64,000 nt of DNA, from assembly GCF_017744555.1 (NCBI RefSeq), contig NZ_JAGIBD010000011.1:13873-77872 (forward strand), read 5' to 3'. Position 1 is the stretch's first letter. The number at the start of each line of letters is the position of its first letter. Both the position numbers and the translations under genes were made by a program. Positions 51,840 through 62,180 of this stretch are shown here, piece after piece. The notes under the pieces were generated by a model. That model had not been told where the DNA came from. It saw only the letters and a list, made by a program, of their open reading frames with translations, and did not search any database. The stretch comes from Cellulomonas sp. (GTDB taxonomy: Bacteria > Actinomycetota > Actinomycetes > Actinomycetales > Cellulomonadaceae).

Positions 51840-52133
51840 GTGCCAGTGCAGACCGCACCCGACGAACGGGTCGAGACCGTCGAGGAGACCTCGCTCGGCG
51901 ACCCGTGGGTCACGATCGTCTGGAACGACCCCGTGAACCTCATGAGCTACGTGACGTACGTGTTCGAGACGTACTTCGGCCACCCGCACGCGACCGCCGA
52001 GAAGCTCATGCGGCAGGTCCACGAGGAGGGTCGCGCGGTCGTGTCGACGGGCCTGCTCGAGTCCATGGAGGTCGACGTGCAGGCGATGCATGGGTTCGGC
52101 CTGTGGGCGACGCTGCAGCGCAGCGGGCAGTGA
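51840..52133 (+). CDS. clpS: ATP-dependent Clp protease adaptor ClpS
   Basis: Delivers N-end-rule substrates to ClpA/ClpC-ClpP. The 97 residues contain [26 protein letters not shown] (the Asp and Asn that bind the substrate alpha-amino group) and [33 protein letters not shown] leaderless start. Its stop overlaps the DUF2017 start (TGATG). Confidence 0.94.
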   Translation: MPVQTAPDERVETVEETSLGDPWVTIVWNDPVNLMSYVTYVFETYFGHPHATAEKLMRQVHEEGRAVVSTGLLESMEVDVQAMHGFGLWATLQRSGQ

Positions 52134-52834
52134 TGCACGGGTTCAAGGCCCGGCAGGGCCGGTTCGTGGCGCGCGTCGACGAGGGCGAGCGGGCGGTCGT
52201 GGCGTCCGTCGTCGCGGACGTCCTCGAGCTGCTCGGTGCTCCGCGCCCCGGCGAGGAGCCCATCGCCGCCGACCGGGCGGCGACCGCGACCGGGCCCGAC
52301 GAGCCGAGCGACCTGCCGCACCTGCGGACCGACACGCCCGCGCCGCCCGACGACCCGGCCGTCATGCGCCTCCTGCCCGACGCCTCGCGCGACGACCCGT
52401 CGCTCGCCGCGGAGTTCCGCCGGCTCACCGAGGACGACCTGCGTGCGCAGAAGATCGACCGCCTGGAGCGTCTGTGGCAGTCGCTCACGGCGCCGGGCGG
52501 CGGCCGGCGGCACGACGAGCTCGTCGTGGCGGCCCAGGACGCACCCGCGTTCGCCGCCGCCCTCACCGACGTGCGCTTGGTGCTCGCGGAACGCCTCGAC
52601 GTCCACACCGACGCCGAGGCCGACGCGATGTACGCCGTGCTCGGCGAGCCGCCGCCGTCGTCGCCCGCCGCGCGGGGCGACCACGAGACGCGCCGCTACC
52701 TCGTGTCGGTGTACGGCGCGCTCACCTGGCTGCAGGAGTCGCTCGTCGTCCTCATGCTCGCGGACGCCCGCCGCCGACACCCGGACACCTCCGCCGGGAC
52801 CGACGGCACGGGCGACGTCGCCGGCAGCGGTTAG
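52133..52834 (+). CDS. DUF2017 family protein
   Basis: A 233-residue actinobacterial DUF2017 protein, co-translated with clp[35 protein letters not shown] and [19 protein letters not shown] are characteristic. Mostly helical, charged, cytoplasmic. The stable linkage to clpS suggests a role in regulated proteolysis, but none has been shown to my knowledge. Confidence 0.88.
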   Translation: MHGFKARQGRFVARVDEGERAVVASVVADVLELLGAPRPGEEPIAADRAATATGPDEPSDLPHLRTDTPAPPDDPAVMRLLPDASRDDPSLAAEFRRLTEDDLRAQKIDRLERLWQSLTAPGGGRRHDELVVAAQDAPAFAAALTDVRLVLAERLDVHTDAEADAMYAVLGEPPPSSPAARGDHETRRYLVSVYGALTWLQESLVVLMLADARRRHPDTSAGTDGTGDVAGSG

Positions 52835-52844
52835 GCTCGGCGGC
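52832..52844 (+). promoter_or_regulatory. Leaderless -10 of murI
   Basis: TAGGCT, seven bases, then GTG at 52845. It overlaps the stop of the DUF2017 gene. Confidence 0.6.
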
Positions 52845-53660
52845 GTGAACGACGCCCCCATCGGCATCTTCGACTCCGGCGTCGGTGGTCTCACCGTGGC
52901 GCGTGCGGTCCTGGACCAGCTGCCGCACGAGTCGACGCTCTACATCGGTGACACGCTCAACACCCCGTACGGCAGCAAGCCGCTCGCGGCCGTCCGTGCG
53001 CATGCGCTCGAGGTCATGGACGACCTCGTCGACGCAGGCGTGAAGCTGCTCGTCATCGCGTGCAACACCGCGTCGTCGGCGATGCTGCGCGACGCGCGCG
53101 AGCGGTACACGCTGCGCCGCGGGATCCCCGTGGTGGAGGTGATCCTGCCCGCCGCGCGTCGGGCCGTCGCCGCGACGCGCTCCGGCCGCATCGGCGTCAT
53201 CGCGACGAAGTCGACGGTCGAGAGCCGGTCGTACGACGACGCGTTCGCGGTCGCCCCGGGCATCGAGCTCACGACGCAGGCCTGCCCGCGGTTCGTCGAG
53301 TACGTCGAGAAGGGCATCACGTCCGGCCCCGACGTGCTCGCGCTCGCCCGCGAGTACCTCGAGCCCGTGCGGGCCGCGGGTGTCGACACGCTCGTGCTCG
53401 GCTGTACCCACTACCCGCTGCTCACCGGGGCGATCTCGTACGTCATGGGGGAGGAGGTCACGCTCGTGTCGAGCGCCGAGGAGACCGCGAAGGACGTCTA
53501 CCGCACGCTCGTCGCGCACCAGCTGGAGCGCGACCCCGCAGCCGGGCCCCCGACCCACCGGTTCCTCGCGACGGGCGACCCCGACGCGTTCCACGCGCTC
53601 GCGCGCCGGTTCCTCGGTCCCGAGGTCGGCGCGGTCGAACCCGCCGGGTCGCTGCGATGA
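52845..53660 (+). CDS. murI: Glutamate racemase
   Basis: Makes D-glutamate for peptidoglycan. The 271 residues have [30 protein letters not shown], the first catalytic Cys in [10 protein letters not shown] and the second in GCTHYPLL. Overlaps the next gene by 4 bases (ATGA). Part of the conserved murI-MBL-rph-rdgB cluster. Confidence 0.95.
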   Translation: MNDAPIGIFDSGVGGLTVARAVLDQLPHESTLYIGDTLNTPYGSKPLAAVRAHALEVMDDLVDAGVKLLVIACNTASSAMLRDARERYTLRRGIPVVEVILPAARRAVAATRSGRIGVIATKSTVESRSYDDAFAVAPGIELTTQACPRFVEYVEKGITSGPDVLALAREYLEPVRAAGVDTLVLGCTHYPLLTGAISYVMGEEVTLVSSAEETAKDVYRTLVAHQLERDPAAGPPTHRFLATGDPDAFHALARRFLGPEVGAVEPAGSLR

Positions 53661-54445
53661 GGCTCGTCGTGCTCGGCTGCGCGGGGTCGTTCCCCGGTCC
53701 GGACTCCGCGTCCTCCGGGTACCTCGTGCAGGCGGACGACGCGTCGGGTCGGACGTGGACGGTGCTGCTGGACCTCGGCAACGGCGCGCTCGGCCCGCTG
53801 CAGCGTTACGGCGACCCGACCGCGCTCGACGCCATCGGGCTGTCCCACCTGCACGCCGACCACATCGCCGACATGATCGTGCTCAACGTGCTGCGCCGGT
53901 ACCGCCCCGAAGGGCCGTGCGAGCCGGTCGCCGTGTACGGCCCCGCGGGCACCGCCGAGCGGCTCGCGACCATGGCCGGCAAGGACCCCGCGACCGACGT
54001 CGGCGGCCAGTTCGACGTGCGGCAGTGGGACCCGTCCGCGCCCGTCGTCGTCGGGCCGCTGACCTTGACCCCCGTGCCCGTCGAGCACCCCCTGCCGGCC
54101 TACGGCGTCCGGGTGACCGGGCCGTCCGACGGGGACCCGTCGCGCACCGTCACGCTCGCGTACAGCGGCGACACCGACGAGTGCCCCGGGCTCGACGCGC
54201 TCGCCACCGGCGCCGACCTGCTGCTGTGCGAGGCCGCGTACGTCGAGGGCCGCGACGACGCGTGGCACGGCATCCACCTCACCGGGCGGCGGGCCGGCCA
54301 GGCCGCGGCCCGCGGGGCGGCCGGGCGGCTCGTGCTCACGCACATCCCCGCGTGGAACGACCCGTCCGTGGCGGTCACGGAGGCGCGGGGTGCGTACGAC
54401 GGGCCCGTCGAGCTCGCCGTGCCGGGCGCCGTGCACGTGCTCTGA
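53657..54445 (+). CDS. Metallo-beta-lactamase-fold hydrolase (Rv1339-like)
   Basis: A 262-residue MBL-fold phosphodiesterase: [17 protein letters not shown], the metal motif [25 protein letters not shown] and LVLTHIPAW. Location between murI and rph equals that of M. tuberculosis Rv1339, reported as an atypical class II cAMP phosphodiesterase. By synteny it may lower cAMP here; CRP-like sites elsewhere in the window make this relevant, but the activity is inferred. Confidence 0.85.
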   Translation: MRLVVLGCAGSFPGPDSASSGYLVQADDASGRTWTVLLDLGNGALGPLQRYGDPTALDAIGLSHLHADHIADMIVLNVLRRYRPEGPCEPVAVYGPAGTAERLATMAGKDPATDVGGQFDVRQWDPSAPVVVGPLTLTPVPVEHPLPAYGVRVTGPSDGDPSRTVTLAYSGDTDECPGLDALATGADLLLCEAAYVEGRDDAWHGIHLTGRRAGQAAARGAAGRLVLTHIPAWNDPSVAVTEARGAYDGPVELAVPGAVHVL

Positions 54446-54484
54446 CCGACCTGGACCGCGAGCCGGGCTGTCGGCCCCCGCGGT

Positions 54485-54497
54485 TAGGCTCGTCCGC
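54485..54497 (+). promoter_or_regulatory. Leaderless -10 of rph
   Basis: TAGGCT, seven bases, then ATG at 54498, the same element as before murI. Confidence 0.6.
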
Positions 54498-55280
54498 ATG
54501 ACTGCCACCACCCCCGTGCTGCGCGCCGACGGTCGTCGGCCCGACGAGCTGCGCCCCGTGACGATCACCCGCCGGTTCCTCGAGGCGGGGGAGGGCAGCG
54601 TGCTCGTCGAGTTCGGCGGCACCAAGGTGCTGTGCGTCGCGTCGTTCACCGAGGGCGTGCCGCGCTGGCGCAAGGGGTCGGGCGAGGGCTGGGTGACCGC
54701 CGAGTACTCGATGCTGCCGCGGGCCACGTCGAGCCGGTCGGACCGCGAGTCGATCAAGGGCCGCGTGGGTGGCCGGACGCACGAGATCTCCCGCCTGGTC
54801 GGTCGCTCGCTGCGCGCGATCATCGACGTCGCGCAGCTCGGCGAGAACACGATCGTGCTGGACTGCGACGTGCTGCAGGCCGACGGCGGCACGCGCACCG
54901 CGGCGATCACGGGCGCGTACGTGGCGCTCGCGGACGCGGTCGCGTGGGCCACCGAGAAGCGCCTCGTGCCGAAGGGGCGCACCGTCCTCAAGGACTCCGT
55001 CGCGGCGGTGAGCGTCGGCATCATCGACGGCGTCCCCATGCTCGACCTGCCGTACGTCGAGGACGTGCGCGCCGAGACGGACATGAACGTCGTCGTCACC
55101 GGGTCGGGTGCCTTCGTCGAGGTGCAGGGCACGGCCGAGCACGCGCCGTTCGACCGGGCCGAGCTCGACGTGCTGCTCGACCTCGCCGTTGCCGGGACCG
55201 ACCGGCTCGCCGCCATCCAGGCCGCGGTGCTCGCCGCGCCGCCCGCGGACGGCTCGGCGACGCGCGTCACGCTCGCGTGA
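54498..55280 (+). CDS. rph: Ribonuclease PH
   Basis: Phosphorolytic 3'-to-5' exonuclease that trims tRNA 3' ends. The 260 residues include [65 protein letters not shown] and [19 protein letters not shown]. Overlaps rdgB (GTGA). Confidence 0.96.
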   Translation: MTATTPVLRADGRRPDELRPVTITRRFLEAGEGSVLVEFGGTKVLCVASFTEGVPRWRKGSGEGWVTAEYSMLPRATSSRSDRESIKGRVGGRTHEISRLVGRSLRAIIDVAQLGENTIVLDCDVLQADGGTRTAAITGAYVALADAVAWATEKRLVPKGRTVLKDSVAAVSVGIIDGVPMLDLPYVEDVRAETDMNVVVTGSGAFVEVQGTAEHAPFDRAELDVLLDLAVAGTDRLAAIQAAVLAAPPADGSATRVTLA

Positions 55281-55915
55281 GCGCCGCCGTGACCGTGCCC
55301 GCCGGCGTGCGGCTCGTCCTCGCGACCCACAACGCCCACAAGGTCGGCGAGCTGCGCGCCATCCTCGCGCCCGCACTGCCCGGACTCGACGCGGCGGCCG
55401 TGGTCGGCGCGCGCGACGTGGGCGCGCCCGAGCCGGTCGAGGACGGCGTGACGTTCGCCGAGAACGCGCTCATCAAGGCGCGTGCGCTGGCCGCCTTCAC
55501 GGGCCTGCCCGCGGTGGCGGACGACTCGGGGCTCAGCGTCGACGTGCTCGGCGGCGCGCCCGGCATCTTCTCGGCGCGGTGGGCGGGGCGGCACGGCGAC
55601 GACCAGGCGAACCTCGACCTGCTGCTCGCGCAGCTCGCCGACATCGCCCCCGAGCACCGGGGCGCGCGGTTCGTGTGCGCGGCGGCGCTCGTGACGCCCG
55701 ACGGGTTCGAGCACGTCGAGACGGGCGCGCTCGTCGGGACGCTCGCGACGAGCCCGCGCGGTGCGCACGGCTTCGGGTACGACCCGGTGCTCGTGCCGCT
55801 CGGCGAGTCCCGGACGTGCGCGGAGCTGGCCCCCGAGGAGAAGAACGCGATCAGCCACCGCGGGCAGGCGTTCCGCGCGCTCGTGCCGGCGGTGGTGCGG
55901 GCGCTCGGCGGATGA
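55277..55915 (+). CDS. rdgB: dITP/XTP pyrophosphatase (RdgB/HAM1)
   Basis: House-cleaning NTPase that removes inosine/xanthosine triphosphates. The 212 residues include [53 protein letters not shown] and [10 protein letters not shown] with [14 protein letters not shown] start overlaps rph stop. Confidence 0.95.
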   Translation: MSAAVTVPAGVRLVLATHNAHKVGELRAILAPALPGLDAAAVVGARDVGAPEPVEDGVTFAENALIKARALAAFTGLPAVADDSGLSVDVLGGAPGIFSARWAGRHGDDQANLDLLLAQLADIAPEHRGARFVCAAALVTPDGFEHVETGALVGTLATSPRGAHGFGYDPVLVPLGESRTCAELAPEEKNAISHRGQAFRALVPAVVRALGG

Positions 55916-55921
55916 CGGCTC

Positions 55922-57691
55922 GTGGCTGACGCGGGCGCGGCGGACGTCCAGCTGGTCGCCGATGGTGTGACGTTCGGCTATCCGGGGCACCCCGTGCTCG
56001 ACGCGGTCGACCTGGTCGTGTCGGCCGGGGACAGGATCGGCCTGGTCGGCGAGAACGGCGCGGGCAAGACGACGCTGCTCAAGGTGCTCGCGGGCGACCT
56101 CGTGCCGTCGCGGGGCAGCGTGCGGCGGGTCGGGTCCCTCGCGGTCGTCGACCAGGAGCTCGACGTCAGCGGGGACGAGACGATCGGGTCGATGGTCGCG
56201 GGTGCGCTGTCGACGGTCCGGGCGGCGTCCGAGGCGCTCGCCTCCGCGGTCGACGAGTTCGACCACGAGTCCGGGGACCTCGCCGCGCTCGGTGCCGCGA
56301 TGCACCGCTACGAGCACCTGGCCGCCTGGGACGCCGACCGGCGGATCGACGAGGCGCTGACCCGGTTCGGCGCCCCGCGCGACCACGACCGCCGGCTCGC
56401 GGAGCTCAGCGTGGGGGAGCGGTACCGCGTCCGGCTCGCGTGCAGGCTGGGGGAGCGGGCGGACCTGCTGTTGCTCGACGAGCCGACGAACCACCTCGAC
56501 GCTGCGGGCATCGAGCACCTCACCGTGCAGCTGCAGCGCTGGCCGGGCGCGCTCGTCATCGTCACGCACGACCGCCGGCTGCTCGACGACGTCATGACCG
56601 CGATCCTCGACCTCGACCCGGCGATGGACGGCCGCCCCGCGCTGTACGGGGCGACGCGCTACGCCGACTACCGGTTCGCGAAGGACCAGATGCTGCGCCG
56701 CTGGCGGGCCCGCTACCGCGCGGAGCGCAAGCGTGCGCTGCAGCTCGCCGAGCGGCTCGACCAGGCGTACGAGGGGCTGTCCGACGAGTGGCGACCGCCG
56801 AAGGGGTCGAACGCGCACCGCCGGGCCACGCGTGCGCGGATCCACGTGAAGGCCGCGGACCGGCTCGTCGAGCGCCTCGAGGCCCAGGCCGTCGAGGTGC
56901 CCGTGCCGCCGCTCGCGCTCTCGTTCCCGGACCTGCCGTCGATCCCGCGGCACGCAGGCGTGCAGGACCCGGACCGTCCGTCGCGCGACGACGACCCGGA
57001 CACGGCTGCGCCGCAGGTCAGGGGCCCGCTGCTGGAGGTGCGGGCGCCACGTGTCGGGACGCGGCTCGACCTGCCCGGGGTCCGGATCGACGTGCCGCCG
57101 TGCGGGCGGTTGCTCGTGACCGGGCCGAACGGCTCGGGCAAGTCGACGCTCGTCGCGGCGCTCGCCGGGCGCCTGCCCCTCGACCGCGGCACGCGGACGC
57201 TCGCGGCGGGCGTGCGGCTCGGCGTGCTGATGCAGGAGGGACCGACGGAGCACGCTCGCGACGCGGGACGGATGGACCCCGACGCGCCCGAGAACCTCGC
57301 GCGGGCGCTCTCGAGCAGCCCCGGGGTCGCACCGCCGGTGTCTGCCTTCGACGCGTACGCCCGTCACGCGCTCGACCTGCTCCACGGCGGTCTGCTCGAC
57401 CCCGACGAGCTCGTCCCCGTCGCGGCGCTCGGCCTGCTCACGGAGGAGGACCTCGACCGGCCCCTGCGCGACCTGTCCGTGGGTCAGCGACGACGGTTCG
57501 ACCTGGCGTGTGCGCTGCTGGCCGCGCCGCACGTGCTGATCCTCGACGAACCGACGAACCACCTGTCGGTTGGGCTGGTCGACGAGCTCACGGAGGCGCT
57601 CCGGCTCACGTCCGCGGCCGTCGTCGTCGCGACGCACGACCGCAAGATGCGCGCCGACCTGGCCGACTGGCCGGAGCTGACGCTCGCCTGA
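55922..57691 (+). CDS. ABC-F family ATPase
   Basis: A 589-residue soluble protein with two ABC domains and no membrane segment. Domain 1: Walker A GENGAGKTT (43-51), signature LSVGERYR, Walker B LLLLDEPTNHLD. A charged helical linker (about 240-300, RWRARYRAERKRALQLAERLDQAY) is the ribosome-reaching P-site tip region. Domain 2: GPNGSGKST (400-408), LSVGQRRR, LILDEPTNHL. This matches ribosome-acting ABC-F proteins, some of which protect against antibiotics (Vga/OleB-type) and some of which regulate translation. Which applies here is unclear. GTG start 6 bases after rdgB. Confidence 0.9.
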   Translation: MADAGAADVQLVADGVTFGYPGHPVLDAVDLVVSAGDRIGLVGENGAGKTTLLKVLAGDLVPSRGSVRRVGSLAVVDQELDVSGDETIGSMVAGALSTVRAASEALASAVDEFDHESGDLAALGAAMHRYEHLAAWDADRRIDEALTRFGAPRDHDRRLAELSVGERYRVRLACRLGERADLLLLDEPTNHLDAAGIEHLTVQLQRWPGALVIVTHDRRLLDDVMTAILDLDPAMDGRPALYGATRYADYRFAKDQMLRRWRARYRAERKRALQLAERLDQAYEGLSDEWRPPKGSNAHRRATRARIHVKAADRLVERLEAQAVEVPVPPLALSFPDLPSIPRHAGVQDPDRPSRDDDPDTAAPQVRGPLLEVRAPRVGTRLDLPGVRIDVPPCGRLLVTGPNGSGKSTLVAALAGRLPLDRGTRTLAAGVRLGVLMQEGPTEHARDAGRMDPDAPENLARALSSSPGVAPPVSAFDAYARHALDLLHGGLLDPDELVPVAALGLLTEEDLDRPLRDLSVGQRRRFDLACALLAAPHVLILDEPTNHLSVGLVDELTEALRLTSAAVVVATHDRKMRADLADWPELTLA

Positions 57692-57698
57692 AGGCAGG

Positions 57699-58253
57699 TC
57701 AGGGCAGCCGGCCGACGTGCCCCATCGCCTGCCGGAGCAGCAGGCCCTGGCCGCCGTTCATCTCGACCTGGACCTGCTCGGCGCAGGCCTCCTCGGGCGT
57801 CATCCACGCGAGGTCGATGGCGTCCTGCTGCGGCCGGCAGTCGCCGAGCACGGGCACCACGTACGCGAGCGAGACGGCGTGCTGGCGCGGGTCGTGGTAC
57901 GGGGTGACGCCGGGGGTCGGGAAGTACTCGGCGACGGTGAACGGCTGCGGCGACGAAGGGATCTGGGGGAGCGCGACGGGTCCGAGGTCCTTCTCGACGT
58001 GCCGGACGAGCGCATCGCGGACCCGCTCGTGGTACATGACGCGCCCGGAGACCAGCGCGCGGGACATGACGCCCTCGGGCGTCACGCGCAGCAGCAGCCC
58101 GACGGCGACCACGTCGCCCGAGTCGTCGACGCGGACGGGCACGGCGTCCACGTACAGGATCGGGAGCTGGCGCCGCACGGCGCCGATCTGCTCGGGGCTG
58201 AGCCAGCCGGCGGGACGCTCGGGGCCGGAGGGGAAGTCGGCGGTCTCGGTCAC
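57699..58253 (-). CDS. NUDIX hydrolase, DUF4916 type
   Basis: A 184-residue actinobacterial NUDIX relative: ILYVDAVPVRVDDSGDVVAVGLLLRV, RVMYHERVRDALVRHVEKDLG (a degenerate Nudix-like helix) and HAVSLAYVVPVLGD. The canonical GX5EX7REUXEEXGU box is not intact, so catalysis is uncertain. Convergent with the ABC-F gene, divergent from trxA; CCGGCGCGCGCCGG (58274-58287) lies in the promoter gap. Confidence 0.78.
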   Translation of the reverse strand: MTETADFPSGPERPAGWLSPEQIGAVRRQLPILYVDAVPVRVDDSGDVVAVGLLLRVTPEGVMSRALVSGRVMYHERVRDALVRHVEKDLGPVALPQIPSSPQPFTVAEYFPTPGVTPYHDPRQHAVSLAYVVPVLGDCRPQQDAIDLAWMTPEEACAEQVQVEMNGGQGLLLRQAMGHVGRLP

Positions 58254-58370
58254 CGTGCAGTTCTACCCCGCACCCGGCGCGCGCCGGTAACGGGCGCGCG
58301 GGCGAGCCAGGGGAATAGTCACGGGCGGCGTGACGCTCTACCACGCGACACTCATCACGGGAGGTATGAC

Positions 58371-58736
58371 GTGGCCACCACGACCCTGACCGCCGAGACC
58401 ATCGGTCAGACCATCAAGGACAACGAGATCGTGCTCGTCGACTTCTGGGCGGAGTGGTGCGGTCCGTGCCAGCGCTTCGGCCCGGTGTTCGAGGCGTCCT
58501 CGCAGGAGCACCCCGACGTCGTGCACGCCAAGGTCGACACCGAGGCGGAGCAGGCGCTCGCGCAGGAGCTGCAGATCTTCTCGATCCCGACCCTGATGGC
58601 GTTCCGCGACGGCATCCTCGTGTTCAACCAGGCCGGTGCGCTGCCCGCGCCCGCGCTGGAGCAGGTCGTCAACGCCGTCAAGGGTCTGGACATGGACGAG
58701 GTGCGCGAGAAGATCGCCGCCTCCACGTCCGAGTAG
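58371..58736 (+). CDS. trxA: Thioredoxin
   Basis: A 121-residue thioredoxin with active site WCGPC (C30, C33), IVLVDFWAEW before it and the cis-Pro loop FSIPTLM. GTG at 58371 is preceded by GGGAGGTATGAC; the ATG at 58366 is out of frame. The C-terminus is slightly extended (MDEVREKIAASTSE). Single gene with a strong terminator. Confidence 0.93.
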   Translation: MATTTLTAETIGQTIKDNEIVLVDFWAEWCGPCQRFGPVFEASSQEHPDVVHAKVDTEAEQALAQELQIFSIPTLMAFRDGILVFNQAGALPAPALEQVVNAVKGLDMDEVREKIAASTSE

Positions 58737-58765
58737 CGCTCGGGCGTTTGACACGAGTCACCTCC

Positions 58766-58805
58766 AAAGGGAGCCGGTCGTTCACACGAGTCACCGGCTC
58801 CCTTT
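58766..58805 (+). terminator. Terminator after thioredoxin
   Basis: AAAGGGAGCCGGT pairs perfectly with ACCGGCTCCCTTT, followed by GTGTTGAGTTT. The direct repeat ACACGAGTCAC occurs before the stem and in its loop. Confidence 0.75.
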
Positions 58806-58847
58806 GTGTTGAGTTTGCATAAACTTCACACACGTGGTTAACGTGGC

Positions 58848-58863
58848 TGTGATCTCCCTCACA
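58848..58863. promoter_or_regulatory. Perfect CRP/GlxR consensus site upstream of the GH81 gene
   Basis: TGTGATCTCCCTCACA matches TGTGA-N6-TCACA exactly, 137 bases before the GH81 start, in a locally AT-rich region (GCATAAACTTCACACACGTG upstream). It suggests cAMP-dependent carbon control of the glucanase. Confidence 0.65.
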
Positions 58864-58999
58864 GCAGCACGTCCAATGGGGGCCGTGCGGGGGGAGGTCC
58901 GCGGAGGCAGACCGCGTCGGCGTGGTCTCCGCGACTTCGCAGCTCGCCGCCGCCCTCACCGCCGAGACGGTCGCCGCTGCCCTTTGGGGGCCACTCACC

Positions 59000-61900
59000 A
59001 TGCAACCTGCGCCACGGACGTCCCGTCCGCTCGCCCTGTTCGTCGCCCTGATCGCCTCGGTCGCGCTCGCCCTCACGGCGGCACCCGCGGCGTGGGGGTC
59101 GGTCTCACGCGCCGCGGCCGTGCAGACCGCCGCCACCGTCCCCGTCGGCCAGGGCGGGTACGTCGCGACACCCGTCGGGCCCACGCCCGAGGGGTGCGAC
59201 GCGATCGAGACGGACCCGCGATCCTCCCTGACCGCGGACGCCCCACAAGGCGCGCTCCCGACGAACGACTGGTGGTCGTCGCTGCTGTACAAGCGGCTCG
59301 ACTGCCGCTGGAGCCAGCCGCTGCACGCGCACCCGGTGTCGTACCTGCCGTCGGCGGGCGGGCTCGGGTTGTCGTCGACCCGCGTGCCGGTCGTCGGGGG
59401 AACCCCCGGCGGGGTCGGTGAGTTCCACTACCCGTACTCGCAGGACGTCCTCGTGGGCGTCGCGGGCCTGGACGCACCCGAGGTCAAGGTCGCGGGCTGG
59501 AGCGACTGGACGGTCACACCGTCGTGGACGGACGGGACCCGCTCGCTCACCGCGACCATCGGGCACGGTCTGCCCTTCAGCTGGTACCACGTGAGCGGTG
59601 GTGCGGCGACGCTGAGCACCAGCGGGGCCGCCGTCTGGCTCAAGGACGGACCGACGGTGGGGTTCACCGCAGGCGGCCACGACTACGTGGCGTACGCGCC
59701 CACCGGGTCGACGTGGACCGTGCAGGGCGGCACGCTGACCAGCACGCTCGCCGGCAAGGGCTACCTGTCGGTCGCGTCGCTCACCACCGGCGCGTCGAGC
59801 ACCGACGCGGACCGGGTCGCGCAGGCGACGGCGTTCGCGCCGTACGCGTACGCGGAGGTCACGGGCACCCGGGCCACCTACACCTACGACGAGTCCGCGT
59901 CCGTGGTCCGTACCACGTACGCACTCACGACCGAGGCGAACGAGGGCTCCGCGAAGGGCACCGTCGTCGCGCTCTACCCGCACCAGCAGCAGTACGTCAC
60001 GAACGCGGGTGGCGGCAGCAAGCTCTCGTCGACGTACGTCTCCCCGCGCGGTCCGATGACGGCGTACGTGGGGTCGCAGTCGTTCACGACCGCGACGCCG
60101 TTCACCGGCGTCCTGCCCGAGATCCCCGCGGTGGCGACGAGCACCGGCTCGCTGCGCGCCCGGCTCGACGACCTGCTCGCCGCCGAGAACCCCGACAGCC
60201 TGGGCGCGCTCAAGGCCGACACCTACTGGACGGGCAAGGCCCTCGGCCGCGCGACGCGCATCGTCGAGATCGCCGACCAGCTCGGTGACACGGACGTGCG
60301 CGACCGCACGCTCGCGACCATCAAGGCCACGCTCACCGACTGGTTCACCGCGACGCCCGGCAAGACGGAGCAGGTGTTCGCGTACGACGCGGACTGGGGC
60401 ACGCTCATCGGCTACCCCGCCTCCTACGGCTCCGACACCGAGCTCAACGACCACCACTTCCACTACGGCTACTTCGTGGTGGCCGCCGCGACGCTCGCGC
60501 GGTTCGACCCCGAGTGGGCCGCGAAGGACGCGTACGGCGGGATGGTCGACACGCTCGTGCGCGACGCCAACAGCTACGACCGCACCGAGACGCGGTTCCC
60601 GTACCTGCGTGACTTCGACATCTACGCCGGCCACGACTGGGCGTCGGGGCACGGCGCGTTCGACGCCGGCAACAACCAGGAGTCCAGCTCCGAGGGCATG
60701 AACTTCGCCGCCGGGCTCGTCGAGTGGGGCGAGGCGACCGGCAACACGACCGTCCGCGACGCAGGCGCGTACCTGTACGCGACGCAGGCCGCCGCGATCC
60801 AGGATTACTGGTTCGACGGGTCGGGTGCCATGCCGCAGGGCTTCGGCCACTCCACGGTCGGGATGGTGTGGGGTGACGGCGCCGCGTACGCCACGTGGTT
60901 CAGCGGCGAGCCGGAGATGATCCAGGGCATCAACACGTTGCCGGTCACCGGCGGCCACCTGTACCTCGGCCTGCGGCCCGACGACGTCGAGGCCAACTAC
61001 GCCGAGCTCGTCAAGGCCAACGGCGGTCAGCCGTCCGTGTGGCAGGACATCCTGTGGAGCTACCTCGCGCTCGCGGACGGGCCGGCGGCGCTGACCAGCC
61101 TGCTCGCGAACCCGGGGTACGCGGTCGAGGAGGGGGAGAGCCGCGCGCACACGCTGCACTGGGTGGCGAACCTCGCGTCGCTGGGTCACGTCGACCCGAC
61201 GGTGCGTGCGGACCATGCACTCGCGGTCGTGTTCAAGGCCGCGGCAGGGCGGACGTACGTGGCGTCGAACGTCACGTCGACGCCGCTCACCGTGACGTTC
61301 AGCGACGGGACGCTTCTCGCGGTGCCCGCCGGGAAGACCGTGACGTCCGGGGCCTTCACGTGGAGCGGCGGCGGGGCCCCGGGCGGTCCGACGACCTCGC
61401 CGACACCGACACCGACACCGACGCCCACCGAGACGCCGACGCCGACGCCCACGGTCACACCGACCCCGACGCCGACCGTCACGCCGACGCCCACGCCGAC
61501 GTCGACCCGGACGCCGAAGCCGACGCCGACGAAGACGCCCAAGCCGACCAAGACGCCGAAGCCAACGAAGACGCCGACTCCCACGCCGACCCCGACCGGT
61601 CCCCAGCCGAGCGTGTTCACGCGGTACCTCGGCACGAACGGCGCACTCGTCGCGCAGCAGCCGACGAGCCCCGCGACGGTGGTCGTCCCGCAGGCGTTCG
61701 GGATCGACACGGGCCAGGAGTCACCGAACGCACTCGTCTGGACCGCGAGCGGGCTGAACGGCACGCCGACGGGCGCGGGCCCGACGTTCGACGTGGCGCT
61801 CGATGCGGGCATGGTCGTCGACAACGGGACCCGGATCGGGATCTCGTACGACCTCACAGGTGACGGCACGTGGGACCGGGTGGAGATCTACCGGTACTTC

Positions 61901-62080
61901 GCGACCGACCCGGTCCCCGGGTTCGAGCACCTGACGGAGGCCGTCGGGCTGCAGTCGGCGACCGGCACGCTCGGTGCGCTGCACGGCGGGACCGTCAGGG
62001 TCGCGCTGTGGAACGCGATCGGGTCGGGCCCGACGAGCGTGGGGGTGCCGGAGACGGTGATCAGGCTGCCGCTGAGCTGA
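59000..62080 (+). CDS. Secreted GH81 endo-beta-1,3-glucanase with C-terminal binding-type domain
   Basis: A 1026-residue secreted enzyme cleaving beta-1,3-glucan. Signal peptide about 1-35 ([20 protein letters not shown]...). The GH81 domain (about 60-780) has [53 protein letters not shown] and the catalytic region [25 protein letters not shown] with conserved Glu. A Pro-Thr/Lys linker (about 797-868) leads to a final domain of about 155 residues (GTNGALVAQ...[19 protein letters not shown]) like those appended to other actinobacterial beta-1,3-glucanases. GTG at 58922 in the track would hide the signal peptide; ATG 59000 is better. Confidence 0.93.
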   Translation: MQPAPRTSRPLALFVALIASVALALTAAPAAWGSVSRAAAVQTAATVPVGQGGYVATPVGPTPEGCDAIETDPRSSLTADAPQGALPTNDWWSSLLYKRLDCRWSQPLHAHPVSYLPSAGGLGLSSTRVPVVGGTPGGVGEFHYPYSQDVLVGVAGLDAPEVKVAGWSDWTVTPSWTDGTRSLTATIGHGLPFSWYHVSGGAATLSTSGAAVWLKDGPTVGFTAGGHDYVAYAPTGSTWTVQGGTLTSTLAGKGYLSVASLTTGASSTDADRVAQATAFAPYAYAEVTGTRATYTYDESASVVRTTYALTTEANEGSAKGTVVALYPHQQQYVTNAGGGSKLSSTYVSPRGPMTAYVGSQSFTTATPFTGVLPEIPAVATSTGSLRARLDDLLAAENPDSLGALKADTYWTGKALGRATRIVEIADQLGDTDVRDRTLATIKATLTDWFTATPGKTEQVFAYDADWGTLIGYPASYGSDTELNDHHFHYGYFVVAAATLARFDPEWAAKDAYGGMVDTLVRDANSYDRTETRFPYLRDFDIYAGHDWASGHGAFDAGNNQESSSEGMNFAAGLVEWGEATGNTTVRDAGAYLYATQAAAIQDYWFDGSGAMPQGFGHSTVGMVWGDGAAYATWFSGEPEMIQGINTLPVTGGHLYLGLRPDDVEANYAELVKANGGQPSVWQDILWSYLALADGPAALTSLLANPGYAVEEGESRAHTLHWVANLASLGHVDPTVRADHALAVVFKAAAGRTYVASNVTSTPLTVTFSDGTLLAVPAGKTVTSGAFTWSGGGAPGGPTTSPTPTPTPTPTETPTPTPTVTPTPTPTVTPTPTPTSTRTPKPTPTKTPKPTKTPKPTKTPTPTPTPTGPQPSVFTRYLGTNGALVAQQPTSPATVVVPQAFGIDTGQESPNALVWTASGLNGTPTGAGPTFDVALDAGMVVDNGTRIGISYDLTGDGTWDRVEIYRYFATDPVPGFEHLTEAVGLQSATGTLGALHGGTVRVALWNAIGSGPTSVGVPETVIRLPLS

Positions 62081-62126
62081 CCGACCGCTCAGCTGCTCGA
62101 CCGCTGACCTGACCCACCGCACGGAC

Positions 62127-62158
62127 GGGCCGCCGGACCTTCTGAGGACCGGCGGCCC
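62127..62158. terminator. Bidirectional terminator between GH81 and MacB-type genes
   Basis: GGGCCGCCGG pairs perfectly with CCGGCGGCCC around 12 bases, 46 bases after the GH81 stop and 22 beyond the convergent permease stop. Confidence 0.65.
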
Positions 62159-62180
62159 GGCTGTGCGCGCTGCGGCGGCC

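Noticed and set aside
53498-57637. 1379-residue minus-strand ORF
   Set aside because: It is antisense to murI, the MBL gene, rph, rdgB and the ABC-F gene, all with clear family motifs; Arg/His/Val-rich low-complexity composition is typical of GC-rich shadow frames.
58922-58999. GTG start of the GH81 ORF as given in the track
   Set aside because: It adds 26 residues before a textbook signal peptide; ATG 59000 gives the proper secretion signal.
61390-61605. Repetitive ACGCCGAC-type DNA resembling a repeat array
   Set aside because: It encodes the Pro-Thr linker of the GH81 protein; no spacers, so not CRISPR. The same holds for 36185-36245 in the CE3-CBM2 gene.
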